Below, in pieces: positions 34,493-44,700 of a DNA stretch of 64,000 nt. The DNA comes from Stenopsyche tienmushanensis. Taxonomy: Eukaryota > Arthropoda > Insecta > Trichoptera > Stenopsychidae. A program made the translations under genes and the position numbers. Under the pieces are notes generated by a model. It saw only the letters and a list, made by a program, of their open reading frames with translations, did no database searches and was not told the DNA's origin. The number at the start of each line of letters is the position of its first letter. Within the stretch, counting starts at the first letter, position 1. The stretch is from the NCBI GenBank assembly GCA_008973525.1, contig WACJ01000352.1, forward strand, positions 1 to 64,000. The letters are read 5' to 3'.

Positions 34493-34498
34493 AATAAA
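34493..34498 (+). terminator. Poly(A) signal of gene E
   Basis: AATAAA about 200 bp after the stop, preceded by 'ccctttggcatcccaac', similar to the gene C and D 3' ends. Confidence 0.5.
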
Positions 34499-34605
34499 AG
34501 CATGCAATATCCGTTCAACATTTATTTAGAATTAATGATGATAGATTGATTACCATTCGTTAAATACAAATAATAAATAAATCATCATCGAAAGGGCTGG
34601 TATAA

Positions 34606-34887
34606 AATCTCTCCGAAGCTTTTCATCTTTGTTTATTTCCATCTAAATTTGGCGTTGTACAAACACGTTTACACTCTTCATTCTTAGCAGAACGAGAAGC
34701 GAGTCCGCCGTGCAAACATTGCGATTGTGAAGTATATGGCGACCGGAAAATAACAACAGCCCCGAAGAAAATTGTTGAAGAAAAAGGAAATGAGGATAGA
34801 AAACCTGCGCCGGTGAAGACACAAATACTACAGAATGGGGAAACAAAATGCTCCGTTGGGAGCTCTTGTCTGTGGAAGTGTGCTTAA
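34606..34887 (+). other. Exon-like open frame downstream of gene E
   Basis: A 93-codon frame without ATG. Its second half reads PPCKHCDCEVYGDRKITTAP, then KKIVEEKGNEDRKPAPVKTQ, and ends GETKCSVGSSCLWKCA. A possible acceptor 'cttcattcttagcag' precedes it (about 34692). About 60 bp align with the 3' flank of gene C (28875-28950), where the same frame reads KGNEERKP but holds a TAG upstream. It could be an alternative 3' exon, a decayed exon, or chance. Support is weak. Confidence 0.25.
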
Positions 34888-35157
34888 ACATATTTCAACG
34901 AGAAACCATCGAGTAAGAAACAATGTTTTTTATCTGAAATTATATTCGTTAAGTCGCCTTCGGTTTCTCATTTGTAGGTCACGTATCTGTGAGAACACTC
35001 AAAAAATGTATATAGCAGTCTGAATGGATTCTAATCTATATTCACAATAGCCCCAATAAGCAAAAGATTAAATATTTTATATGTAGAAACAATATTTATT
35101 CAGGCTATTAATTCTAGATCGCTAATCATATTTTTGAGTTGCACAATCACTACATAT

Positions 35158-35172
35158 TAGTCTCACAGACTA
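35158..35172. promoter_or_regulatory. TAGTCTCACAGACTA palindrome, copy 2
   Basis: Identical to the 15-mer at 24216, 862 bp after the stop codon of gene E. Here an outer imperfect stem (AATCAC / GTGATT) extends it. Confidence 0.55.
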
Positions 35173-35337
35173 ACAGAATATTGTGATTCTAGGCCGCCAA
35201 AATTGTAATGAATCAATAAATGTTCAGTAATAAAAATACTTTTTATAACTGCCATGGCGATTGTGTGTATGTCGTTATTTCTATAATATGAAACCTTGTA
35301 TTATTTTCATAATATTTCGGATTACAAGTACTCCTTT

Positions 35338-35394
35338 CCAAAAAAAATCCGGATTACAAGGGGTCGCGGGCAGTACCCTATAGTCCGACACGTT
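35338..35394 (+). mobile_element. pogo/Tigger-like terminal fragment
   Basis: 'aaatccggattacaaggggt' and 'ctatagtccgacac' resemble the pogo-like ends seen at 16763-16817. Confidence 0.35.
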
Positions 35395-35397
35395 ACA

Positions 35398-35668
35398 AAT
35401 GTATGTTAATGTATACATATATTCAGTGCGTATATGTTTTTCAAATTGTTATATTAGCCTTTCCCTACCGGTGGTGTATTTACTACACTTCGACTCTAAT
35501 AATGGGAATATCGATATGAAATATAACAGATACGGGATTCAGAATTTTTGTATTCCTCCGTAATATAATTACAAATCACATCAAAGTATTATGATATATG
35601 AGTATTCATCTGAAGCGGCGGAAATAAATAATTTGTTGGGAAATCGGGAATTTTGCGAGTTTTGGATC
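35398..35668 (-). repeat. hAT-family repeat, partial copy
   Basis: Contains the common blocks inverted ('ccggtggtgtatttactaca', 'gaatatcgatatgaaat', 'attcctccgtaatata') but lacks the terminus seen at 28976 and 48895. Confidence 0.6.
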
Positions 35669-37306
35669 ATTCTGGGATGACCCCTTATTTTTTATATTTC
35701 AGGCCAATAATAAGAATATCAAGGAATGTTTTCAGTAAAGTCTCGGATGAAAACCTTTAAAATCCAATAAAATGGCTTGATTACAGTCTATTCTGAATGT
35801 TGTACGCTGTTACAAATACCGTGAAAAATCCGGCATTTTGTTCAAGCATGAATGTGAACTTGCAGAAAAGGATAAACAGTCGAACCGTCGTGAGAAGACT
35901 AGTTCTTCCCGCCGGTTTCCCAGCGGTATCGCAGCAGGGGAGTCTTCTTCCAAGGCAATAAAGATCTTTACAAAGAAGATGTCTTTATGTTACAATTTGA
36001 TTATATTTTTCGGACCTTCCGCGATCCGATATCAAACGTACTCGCGTGAGGCTATTCATTTTGGAGTACACCAATAGTGCGGAGCGCCAATATCATTCTC
36101 AACTTATAAATATGCCTCAAATATTTATATCATAAAATTGTTAAAGCACCTACAACACGTTTTCTCGATATTTTCATCATATATTGAACAAAAATCATCG
36201 AAATCGAGACGAAATCTGTCGAATCTATATACAATAAAGCAATAGTTTTAGCATCAACTCAATATATAACACGTATATGAAAATTTACATCTTATTAATA
36301 GTTCAAGTACGATGGCCTGCCAATGGTTTTTCCTTATACATTCATTAAATCTCGTATAAACCTGTTTTTATAACAAGAAAACATCCAAACAAGGTTATTT
36401 ATATTAATGTATAAGAATTTTATAGTTGTGTAGTAATTGATAGAATATTGCTGTTGGTTTTATTATAAATTGGTTAATTCATATACTTTTTTGTAAAACA
36501 AAAAACTGTCCAACGGGAAGTCGTTGATCAGGATGAAAGCAGATTTTGGAGGCAGGCGTTCGTGCAGCGGGTAACACATTCATCACCAGACTCAATGCCG
36601 TCATCCAGGTCAAAGATGACTTTATCGAACAATAAGCAGGGATTTATACAATCCCATGGTTTACCAGCTTAATATTTTAGATTTTATCTCGTCAAAATAT
36701 TGAATACACAACCCTATTTTATATTTATTATCGCGGTCAAAAAATATTTTTGCTTGATTAAGTGACGCGTCTCATTTTGCTAATGACTCGTTCACAGCGG
36801 ACATAATTTGAGAAGAATCAGCTCGTTATACAGTGAGTTAATATTTTTGCATGCTTTTTATTTAATAAATAGCCGATAATTTTGTTGTTGAAGGGATTTT
36901 AGATTGGTTGAAGAAAAGTTTTGTAAAATACAGCTTGGTAATGTTTGCACACAATTATATTTGTTGCTATCATTAAGAACCATATGAAAAAAGTAGTTGT
37001 ATAATCAATCAGCAACTTGTAGGACAAGCATGTATTTCTTCATAATTATTTTTATGTGCCAACAAACTTTTGAATATATTCTGCCCTTCATTTTTTGGTT
37101 AAGATTAAAATTCGAAGGAATTTTGTGTTGGATTGCCAAACAACTATGCCTGATATTAACTCACCTTTGACATTTTATATTTATAAATATTAAAAACAAT
37201 GATAATGGCTTATCAGTCATTCCAATGAGCAATGACGCTATTTAAAATACCGACATCAAATCTCTTGCAAAAAATGAAAAATGGTTTATAAGAAGAGCTG
37301 GAAAGT
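35669..37306. other. Spacer before gene F, no gene seen
   Basis: About 1.6 kb of mostly AT-rich sequence. A 79-codon frame near 35838-36077 has no recognisable feature. Confidence 0.3.
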
Positions 37307-37344
37307 TATAAAAATTTTGAGATCATACTTTTACAGTCAGTTTG
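37307..37344 (+). promoter_or_regulatory. Candidate core promoter of gene F
   Basis: TATAAAAA at 37307-37314 is followed, 32 bp later, by a consensus arthropod initiator TCAGTT (start A at 37339), and then by GATCGAG, which resembles the exon ends of A and E. A clear splice donor was not found, and the GC-rich repeat at 37425-38020 would lie within the intron. It is inferred from spacing. Confidence 0.4.
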
Positions 37345-37424
37345 ATCGAGACACAGTTCAAGAAACATGTAGCTTTTTTTCATGCTTATTGATCATATTC
37401 TTCCTATAATACCTCAGGGGGGGG

Positions 37425-38020
37425 GGAGCCAACCCTACGCCTGTGGGCAATAGTGGAACCCCTGGGGTGTTGATGTGGAGTAGAGGTGCGCGAAAGTAGC
37501 ATCGTCGGTTTGTTCATCAAACGCAGCTGGAGTAACCCAGCTAACATGAGTTGGGTGCGCAGGTCACCCTGTACTGCACACCCATAAAGCGGTGTGTGGA
37601 ACAGTCGATTACAGTAGTTGGTGGAGACTGTGTCAAAGGCTCACCACTATTCTCAACAGCATAGGCATACAGGGGAGACTCGTCTTCGTGGCTAGGTGCT
37701 GAGGTTGAACTCGTGGTGATAGTGAACCCGCGGTAGTATTCCATTAAATTCGCTTGAACTTTTGCCCTTCCTCCTCCGCCGCACCCTCGGGTGCAATAGT
37801 CTGAAGCTGATTTTCTCGCCTCCGCTGGAGGGCGTGGAACAAAAGGGGTGGGAGCCTGGATGTTCTGCGCGTAGCGTTTCTAGCTGGGCTAAAATATCAG
37901 TGGAAGACCCTCTCTGTATGGCTACTCCGGGGTAACCCGGAATAGACTATATAGCAGAGCAAGAAATGGGTTCGAACTATAATGATCTCCCAATCCAGTC
38001 AGTCACTGTCTGTCGTCTGT
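37425..38020 (+). repeat. GC-richer interspersed repeat, copy 2
   Basis: Matches 2590-3525 in the same orientation (see there), shorter and without the central 250 bp. It lies upstream of the main exon of gene F, probably in its first intron. Confidence 0.6.
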
Positions 38021-38760
38021 TACTTGATCATATTTTTTAACAACCATTAACAAAGGAAATTATCGCATGACACATACTAGTGCACATCTGACACCACAAT
38101 TGCAATTTGCTCAGTCTTTCCCGGCAGTTTCAGGTTCAACAAACAGACATAACAAATTCGGCAGGACGTCGAATACAAGTGATTTAATCGCACTTGTGGT
38201 ATTGGCTATGAAACGGGACGTTGTCATCTTTGGGTCACCCATGTTACGAGGGACATTCTTTTGTGTCAGCTCCATTCAATTCCCGCTGACTGTAAAAACA
38301 GGCAGCTTATTTTATAGCCAGTCCCGATAGTTCCTCAATGTTCCTTTTTTAACGAGGCTCTGAAATCAGCCGTTTAACGGGAATCAGACGTGCTTATATG
38401 TTAGTCTCGATGATATGACATCCCACTTTGCATTCACAGACAGAAACAACCAATCATTAAAGTAAAGTTCATAAAGTCGTGCAGGATAGTTTATGAGTGA
38501 CTGGATAGCAATAATCTTTCTCCTAGAAAAATGTACTATAATACGCTGCTCTATGATTTCTACAGAATATTCTCTTATTGCATCCCACAAATGCTAAATG
38601 GGGTTTACTTTTCAGAATCGGGGTAAATTTGGTTTGAGATCTCCAATCGAAAGTGCTCTGTAGTAATATAAGACGCTTTTATTGAATGCTGAATTTACAA
38701 ATTTGTGGTAAATATAGATTTTATACTTTTTTCAACCATATTTCTTCTTTCTTTACAGAT

Positions 38761-39900
38761 ATGTACAGAATATTTAGAACGGGAGTGTTGTTATTTTTTA
38801 TTAATTGGGAAATATTTGCTAATGGATTTCAGCTGAGTTTTCCATTATACATAAATGGATACAATCCAGGCAATCAGTTCGATAACCAAATGGTCCCTAC
38901 ACCATATGTAGTTGTTATAATTAATCCAGAACTAAATGCACCGAAAACTTTATTTGGTCAGACTATGCAAAAAAATAGCTATGCAAACATGGATTCTTAT
39001 TCGAATCCAACGAACGAAAATTCGCTTGAAAAACCTCCAGCTAATAATCTTCCTGCTATGGATCTTAGAAGTGCTTTCGGTCCAGAAGATCAAACAGGAT
39101 TTATTTATCCAGATGATACACGCATAAAGAAATTAAACAATTATGATTCAATGATACCTCATCATGCCAAACAACCAATTAAAACCCATGGCCGACAAAA
39201 TCAAGGTATTTCAAGATCGAATTATCGACCAAATAAACTATCGAATTATAGCATTCCTGGCCAACAATTTCAAGATATATCAAAATATCCACCCTCTAGA
39301 AAAACGACGACAAACCGACCAATTGATCAAAATATTAAACATCCATATTTATTGGGCCAACAAATTCATGATAGATCAAGATTTCCGCAATCTACAACAA
39401 CGAAAACTCAACCAATTGATAAAAATATCAAATACCCATATTTATCGACCCAACAAAATCATAGTAGATCAAAATATCCGCAATTTACAATAACGAAAAC
39501 TCAACCAATTATTTCAACGACACAACGAAGGGTTGATTCAATTGAAGATTACGATTATGATGATACTCCAACAGGTATTTCGTTTGCGATTCCTAAAACG
39601 ATGAAGCCACCCCTAAAACCACCTCCACCCTTACAGCACAAGTCTGATTTTGTCACAAGGAATGTTATACTTATGGATAAAAAAAAAGATAATCCTAAAA
39701 ATAGGCTTGATAATAAGCCACAAAACCAGCATTTTGGACCACCACCATCTATAAATCATTTACATTGCATAAAAGCTAAAGAAGAATGCTGCGAATCAGG
39801 AAAAATTCAATTCAGCGTCGAATGCTTTAAGGAAAATGAATGCGTTATGGATTTTTGGGAAATCAGTCCCTGCGCAACATCAATCAATTTGAATCTTTAA
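38761..39900 (+). CDS. Gene F: secreted LTGISF-family protein with internal repeats and six-Cys module (379 aa)
   Basis: The start is placed after the acceptor tctttacag|atATG, although the frame is open upstream. Residues 1-20 are a signal peptide (TGVLLFFINWEIFA). PYVVVIIN at 48-55 corresponds to the hydrophobic segment of gene A. GFIYPDD is at 113-119. Residues 166-250 are three tandem units of about 32 residues (QxFQDISKYP / QIHDRSRFPQ / QNHSRSKYPQ, each followed by a TTxxxPI stretch). The family block spans 258-293 (IEDYDYDDTPTGISFAIPKT then MKPPLKPPPPLQH). The tail has six cysteines (336, 343, 344, 355, 361, 371; C-x6-CC-x10-C-x5-C-x9-C) with FWEISPC, matching gene A. There is no furin-type site like that of A; RR at 256-257 is the nearest. 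F is closest to A in architecture. Confidence 0.82.
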   Translation: MYRIFRTGVLLFFINWEIFANGFQLSFPLYINGYNPGNQFDNQMVPTPYVVVIINPELNAPKTLFGQTMQKNSYANMDSYSNPTNENSLEKPPANNLPAMDLRSAFGPEDQTGFIYPDDTRIKKLNNYDSMIPHHAKQPIKTHGRQNQGISRSNYRPNKLSNYSIPGQQFQDISKYPPSRKTTTNRPIDQNIKHPYLLGQQIHDRSRFPQSTTTKTQPIDKNIKYPYLSTQQNHSRSKYPQFTITKTQPIISTTQRRVDSIEDYDYDDTPTGISFAIPKTMKPPLKPPPPLQHKSDFVTRNVILMDKKKDNPKNRLDNKPQNQHFGPPPSINHLHCIKAKEECCESGKIQFSVECFKENECVMDFWEISPCATSINLNL

Positions 39901-40219
39901 GATTTGTAAATCTAATCAATTCATTTGTTCCGCTTTAACTTTAGATTCATACATTTAATCCTTTAGCTCTTCATTTTCACAATCGACGATATATCGTATT
40001 TTAGCGTCGTAAGGGCTAAAAGCTAAAAGGCGGTCCCGTTTATCTTTTGTGAATGCCTATAGCAACTATGATTGCATTTTAACTCATAATATTGTAACAT
40101 ATATGTAACCTAATAATTAAGTATTTTGTTTATCACATTTTTTTCTATATATTCAGTCAGCAATCAGGCGATTTTAGTATTCGCTTGAGATCCTTAGTTT
40201 ATAGTTAATTGATAGTTCA

Positions 40220-40225
40220 AATAAA
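40220..40225 (+). terminator. Possible poly(A) signal of gene F
   Basis: AATAAA in 'gttcaaataaactt', about 320 bp after the stop. No nearer canonical signal was seen. Confidence 0.4.
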
Positions 40226-40327
40226 CTTATCAATCCAAAAATAACATGGGCACCGAAATGTTCAGTTATCAGGGTGAGAACAATTCATTCCGACCCATCC
40301 TGTAAAAAATGTTAGATCACTAATCAT

Positions 40328-40342
40328 TAGTCTCACAGACTA
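40328..40342. promoter_or_regulatory. TAGTCTCACAGACTA palindrome, copy 3
   Basis: Identical to the copies at 24216 and 35158, 428 bp after the stop codon of gene F, with the flank 'agatcactaatcat' shared with copy 2. Confidence 0.55.
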
Positions 40343-40984
40343 CAGTACAACTTTTTTTTTAGTGAAAGCAGATTTTTTTTAATAACGAACAAATTTAAAT
40401 ACGCATAAAAGCTAATCATTTTATTATACTTTTTCGTTATATATAACACAGTAACATAAGTTTATATCTAATGGCTTATTTTATTTTGATAATTTATTTT
40501 TAAAATTGTCATGTAATTTAATTAATTTAATATGATTTTTCAATTATAATTTCTTGATATGTAGAATAATTATAAGTTTGTACATAGATTGAAAAATTTG
40601 TAATAAAATCAGTGGTTTTCGACCAAAATATTTAAATGTGTAATTACTTACGTAGATATAAACGCTGCTCTCGTCTATATCAATGCAAATGTTTTGGAAA
40701 GGACAAATTACAGCTTTAAGTGTGTGTCCTTAATTTTAGTATTTGGTCAAGTTTGAAATCGATTATCTCAAATATGATCACTTTTGGTACTTATTGTATT
40801 AGAAATAAAAGAACGGCATTGAAAATAAAGCGCTGTGGAGCGCTCCATGCCACATGTGCGTGCATACTCTCTCTCTGGATCGCCCTAGTGCGCACTCAAC
40901 ATATGAGTGCATACTCATCCAAGGGATAAGTCAAAGGAACAATTTGATCAAAAATTACTACCAAGTCCATTTGTTTAATATAAA

Positions 40985-41565
40985 AAAATAGCTTGAAGGC
41001 GAAAGAATTTTATTTAATTAAGAAAAGATAAAAATACAATTCAAAAATAGATAAATAAAATACTAAAAAATTTAAATATTATTTTGAAATTATGCCCGAA
41101 GTAATATTAAAGCATCGAGTGTTTCGTCATTTAGTCTGGATCTGATTTTGGAAGCAAGGCAACTTGCTGCTGAAAATCCACACTCGTTGGAGGTATTGTC
41201 ATAAGATATTTAAACGATTTCCCGACAAATGATTTATTTCCGTCGCCGCAGATGAATACTTATATACTGTAATACTTTGATGTGATTCGTAATTATATTA
41301 CGGAGGAATACAAAAATTCTGAACCCCGTATCTATTATATTTCATATCGATATTCCCATTATTAGAGTCGAGGTGTAGTAAATACATCACCGGTGGAGAA
41401 AGGTAAATATAACAATTTGAGAAGCATATATGTTCTGTATATATGTACACATGGATTAGACAGTTGATGCCCCTAGGCGTCGCCTAAGCTCATCCATTAG
41501 TAGTTACGCCACTGTTTCCAAGCGTCGATTTCTGTTAGATAAAAAATTCAATTCAAATAAAATGA
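40985..41565 (+). repeat. hAT-family repeat, copy with transposase remnant
   Basis: The same blocks as the 8.4 and 48.9 kb copies ('aagaaaagataaaaataca', 'attatattacggaggaat', 'gtagttacgccactg'), but with about 130 extra bases (41085-41215) that hold the hATC remnant. This is therefore the least internally deleted copy. Confidence 0.7.
41090..41197 (-). pseudogene. hAT transposase C-terminal (hATC) remnant
   Basis: Minus-strand translation gives NTSNECGFSAASCLASKIRS followed by RLNDETLDALILLR and a stop. This matches the hATC dimerisation domain (SSxxERxFSxAGxxxSxxRxxLxxxxxxxLLxL). Only 35 codons remain, so it is a fragment. It supports assigning the five-copy repeat family to hAT. Confidence 0.7.
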
Positions 41566-43767
41566 ACTGGGCATATTCCTAAAGTCCTTAGTGTGCTCTC
41601 TTTCTGTTTGTCGTTGACCGATTATATTTCTGAAAATAATAGATTGTCAAATCAATGTTTATCCTCATTAATTATTAGTAATTTAGATGTAAATTTTAAT
41701 ACACGCACTTTGAATTTATGATGCTTTATTACATAATGTTTTATGAGCTGTATGTGCTTCGAAATCGACATCATTAAATTTGTTTTCGTATGCAAAAGAG
41801 AGGAGAAACAATTGCGTGGAACATCTGTTGCAGGGGATATTTTGACATATTCATTATTGGCTTCCATACGCTCTTCTTTCGGGAACTTCCAAATAAATTT
41901 GTCTGGAAAATGTGCTCATTAAGACTGTTTACAATTGATGGAAAAACTTTCCAGGGAAATGTTTACTTACGACATAGGGATTTGAAGAAGTGGGGGACTG
42001 GAGCAATGTTTATTTGGCTGATTTCGATAAAACGTGTATTTCGTTTGGATTTCGTAGTTTTTTACAAATCGACGAATATGAATTTGATTTCCAACTTTCG
42101 TTGACATATTTTATGCGTCGTTTTCCATCCTTTAAGCACAAATACTTGGGTAATAATGCCAATTCTCTTATGATATCCAACAATTTCTTATGATCAAAGG
42201 TAAGGATGGATCGAGACGATCTATTGAAAATATTAATTCTATTAATTTTTAAAATTTATAATGTATGATTGGAGTCTCCATCTCACGTGTAATCTCTTCA
42301 TGTGGGTCATTTGCTTATTAAATCGCAGAAAATGTGATCAAATCGTGATACTAAGTCAACGTTCTTGGGCCAAGTCTTTGTTATCCGTGAAAAGACAGCT
42401 ACGAGACTGCTGGGGAGCCGGCGGGATGAACATGTCTTCCCGTAGTCACAACAATGCATCATATATCTTTCTTTTTACTGTGTTTGCATGCATAGGGGCT
42501 GAAATAAATCATTTTTAATCTCGCGAATTAATGCAATCTACAGATTTACAGTATGCGTTATTTCGAACAATATTTTGAAAAATTTTTAGTGATTATTTAG
42601 AAAGGCGATTTTTTACAGAGGCTTTATAATATCAATACCGATGGAGACAAGAATGAAGCATGTTGTAGAGAGATCGATTACGACAAATTATTATTTCGCT
42701 CGATAGAAAATAATTATGACATTCATTAAGCTTGAAAGGATTCATTACAAAGCTCGTCGTCCGGGAGGGCTGAAAGCCTTCTTCCTTTATGAAGACTTGC
42801 GGAAATAACGACTGCTTCGACATTTACATTGCTCTGCGCTCATCTGGTGGAAATAATAGGTGGTAATAAAGTATTTCAGTGTGTAATAAAAAGCTGTGCG
42901 GGCCTCATTGTCCGGAGACCACTTCTGGGTTGCCGCAAGTCAGGGTGGCTTCTTCCGTTTGGGGTAAATTGCAGATGGCGCCGATGAATGGACGAGATCT
43001 TCCCTATGGGATGGTATTTACGCCTTTCCGGCTGTGGTCATTTTGTAAGATAAAATGTGGAACGTGATGTTTGTTCCCTTCGTGCTATTTATCATTTGAG
43101 TCTATCATAATTGTTCAAAACATTATAGAATTAAATAAATTCACTATGGATATAATTAAGCAAAATTGATCCATAGCGTTGATAAAAATAAAATGCGTCA
43201 AGCATTGTTTGTGTAATAAATAATAAAATAGGTTAGCTACTCGCCAACTGGTTGCTTTATACACACTCACATGCAAAGTAGAGGGTATGAGGCGCATGCG
43301 CGTAGCGTATCTATGACATATGCGACGGAGATGGCGAGATTAAAAACGATTCTCCATCTTTTTCTGATTAACTGCCAGTGGGAGTTTTTTTTTTTTTTGT
43401 GACGTTCAAGCCAATTTATAGAACCATTTGCAAGATGATTTCTGAATTAAATTTTTTGAAAATATTCTACTGAAGATATCCTCATACCGGAGCATAATTG
43501 CATACCGGAGTGGTGCATACGTGATGGAAACACATCACAAAAGTACATTTACATTAGATATTCTTCAATAAAAATGGTCGAGTTCTTATTTAAGACACGC
43601 TTAACAGCAGATCCACTGTCATAACTTGGGACAAACACGGCAAATTCCTAATTCTGTCTGAGAATCGGGAATCAAAGGCATCAACGGTGTCAACTTTATT
43701 CAATACTGCAATATGGAAGACAATGCAGTTATCCCAATTACAGGGAAAAGTCTTGAGAAACAATCTA
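41566..43767. other. No gene seen
   Basis: About 2.2 kb. Frames of up to about 100 codons near 41790-42104 carry no motif or splice context. Confidence 0.3.
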
Positions 43768-44698
43768 TTAGGCTGGGGAATAAGTTCGTAGCGTTTTCAT
43801 CAAAAACTTTTATCTAAACAAAATTCATACGTTTTAACAATAAATTGATTAATTATGTATTCGCCGTTGCGCTTTACTACCTTCTTTTGCCTCTCGAAAG
43901 ACCTCTGAAGGACCTCCCATTCGAACACTAGAGTGCGGCTTTGACGACTTGTGCAACATGAGGCTTGGCGTTGTCGTGAAGGAGTATTGTTTGGCCTTGT
44001 CGAAGGTATCTTTTAAGTAGGATCTTTCACGCTGAGCTGAGGTATGTAGAGCTCCTTGTTGACCATGGCATTCTTTTCGAGTATTTCCCAATGCACCATG
44101 CCTTCCCAGTCCCACCAAACGCAGATCATAGTCTTCTTTGGATGGAGGTCCGGCTTTACTTTCGGCTTTGGCGTATCTCCTAGAGCCACCCATTCCTTTT
44201 TTTGCTTCATGTTTATGTATAGGTACTATTTATCATCTTCCATGAAGATTCGGTGCAAAAAGCGCTGTTTATGACCACGTCTTGCTTGGCGGGCGAGATG
44301 TTAAGAAACAATTTGAAGGCGATTTCCTTTTTTTTTTGTTTTGTTTTTTTTTGTTTTCGGTAATTTCGTGCAACTTTGCAAACCATTTACGTGCTGTAGA
44401 CTCACTTATGACACCTTCTCCGTATACGTTGTAAATGACCTGGGGTGTTTCAGTAGTTTTTTGACCTCGATAAAAAGCAAAGAAGAGTAGGCGTCGAAAT
44501 GTTGCTTTTTACCTCCTGGATATTCCATTTTTAAGACTCAAAGGTAATAAAAAATTAAATTATTCAAAAAGATGATTAACACAGATTTGTAGAACAGAAA
44601 GAGTTCTATCGAATTAATATTATACACTTTGCTAAAAAGCAAAAAATGTTGTAAAACAAAATAATACAAAAACGCTATGAACTTATTCCCCAACCTAA
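43768..44698 (-). mobile_element. Internally deleted mariner element (931 bp)
   Basis: Left end TTAGGCTGGGGAATAAGTTC and the reverse complement of the right end TTAGGTTGGGGAATAAGTTC form terminal inverted repeats that continue through GTAGCGTTTT / ATAGCGTTTT (28 of 30 positions match). TA dinucleotides flank both ends (43766-43767, 44699-44700). Full-length mariners are about 1.3 kb, so roughly a quarter to a third is missing. The transposase lies on the minus strand. Confidence 0.85.
43800..44528 (-). pseudogene. Broken mariner transposase
   Basis: The start at 44528 gives MEYPGGKKQHF. After a frame change, LLFFAFYRGQKTTETPQVIY and GEGVISESTARKWFAKL form the helix-turn-helix region. The middle is deleted near 44330-44390. 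KPDLHPKKTMICVWWDWEGM at about 44110-44160 and ILLHDNAKPHVAQVVKAAL at about 43935-43990 are the two catalytic-aspartate regions of mariner (WWD and HDNAxPH). The tail reads ERQKKVVKRNGEYI. Frameshifts and a stop after KAAL inactivate it. Confidence 0.8.
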
Positions 44699-44700
44699 TA

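Noticed and set aside
38686..38760. Upstream start for gene F (MLNLQICGK...)
   Set aside because: It precedes a strong splice acceptor (tctttacag at 38758). The family start is two bases after it.
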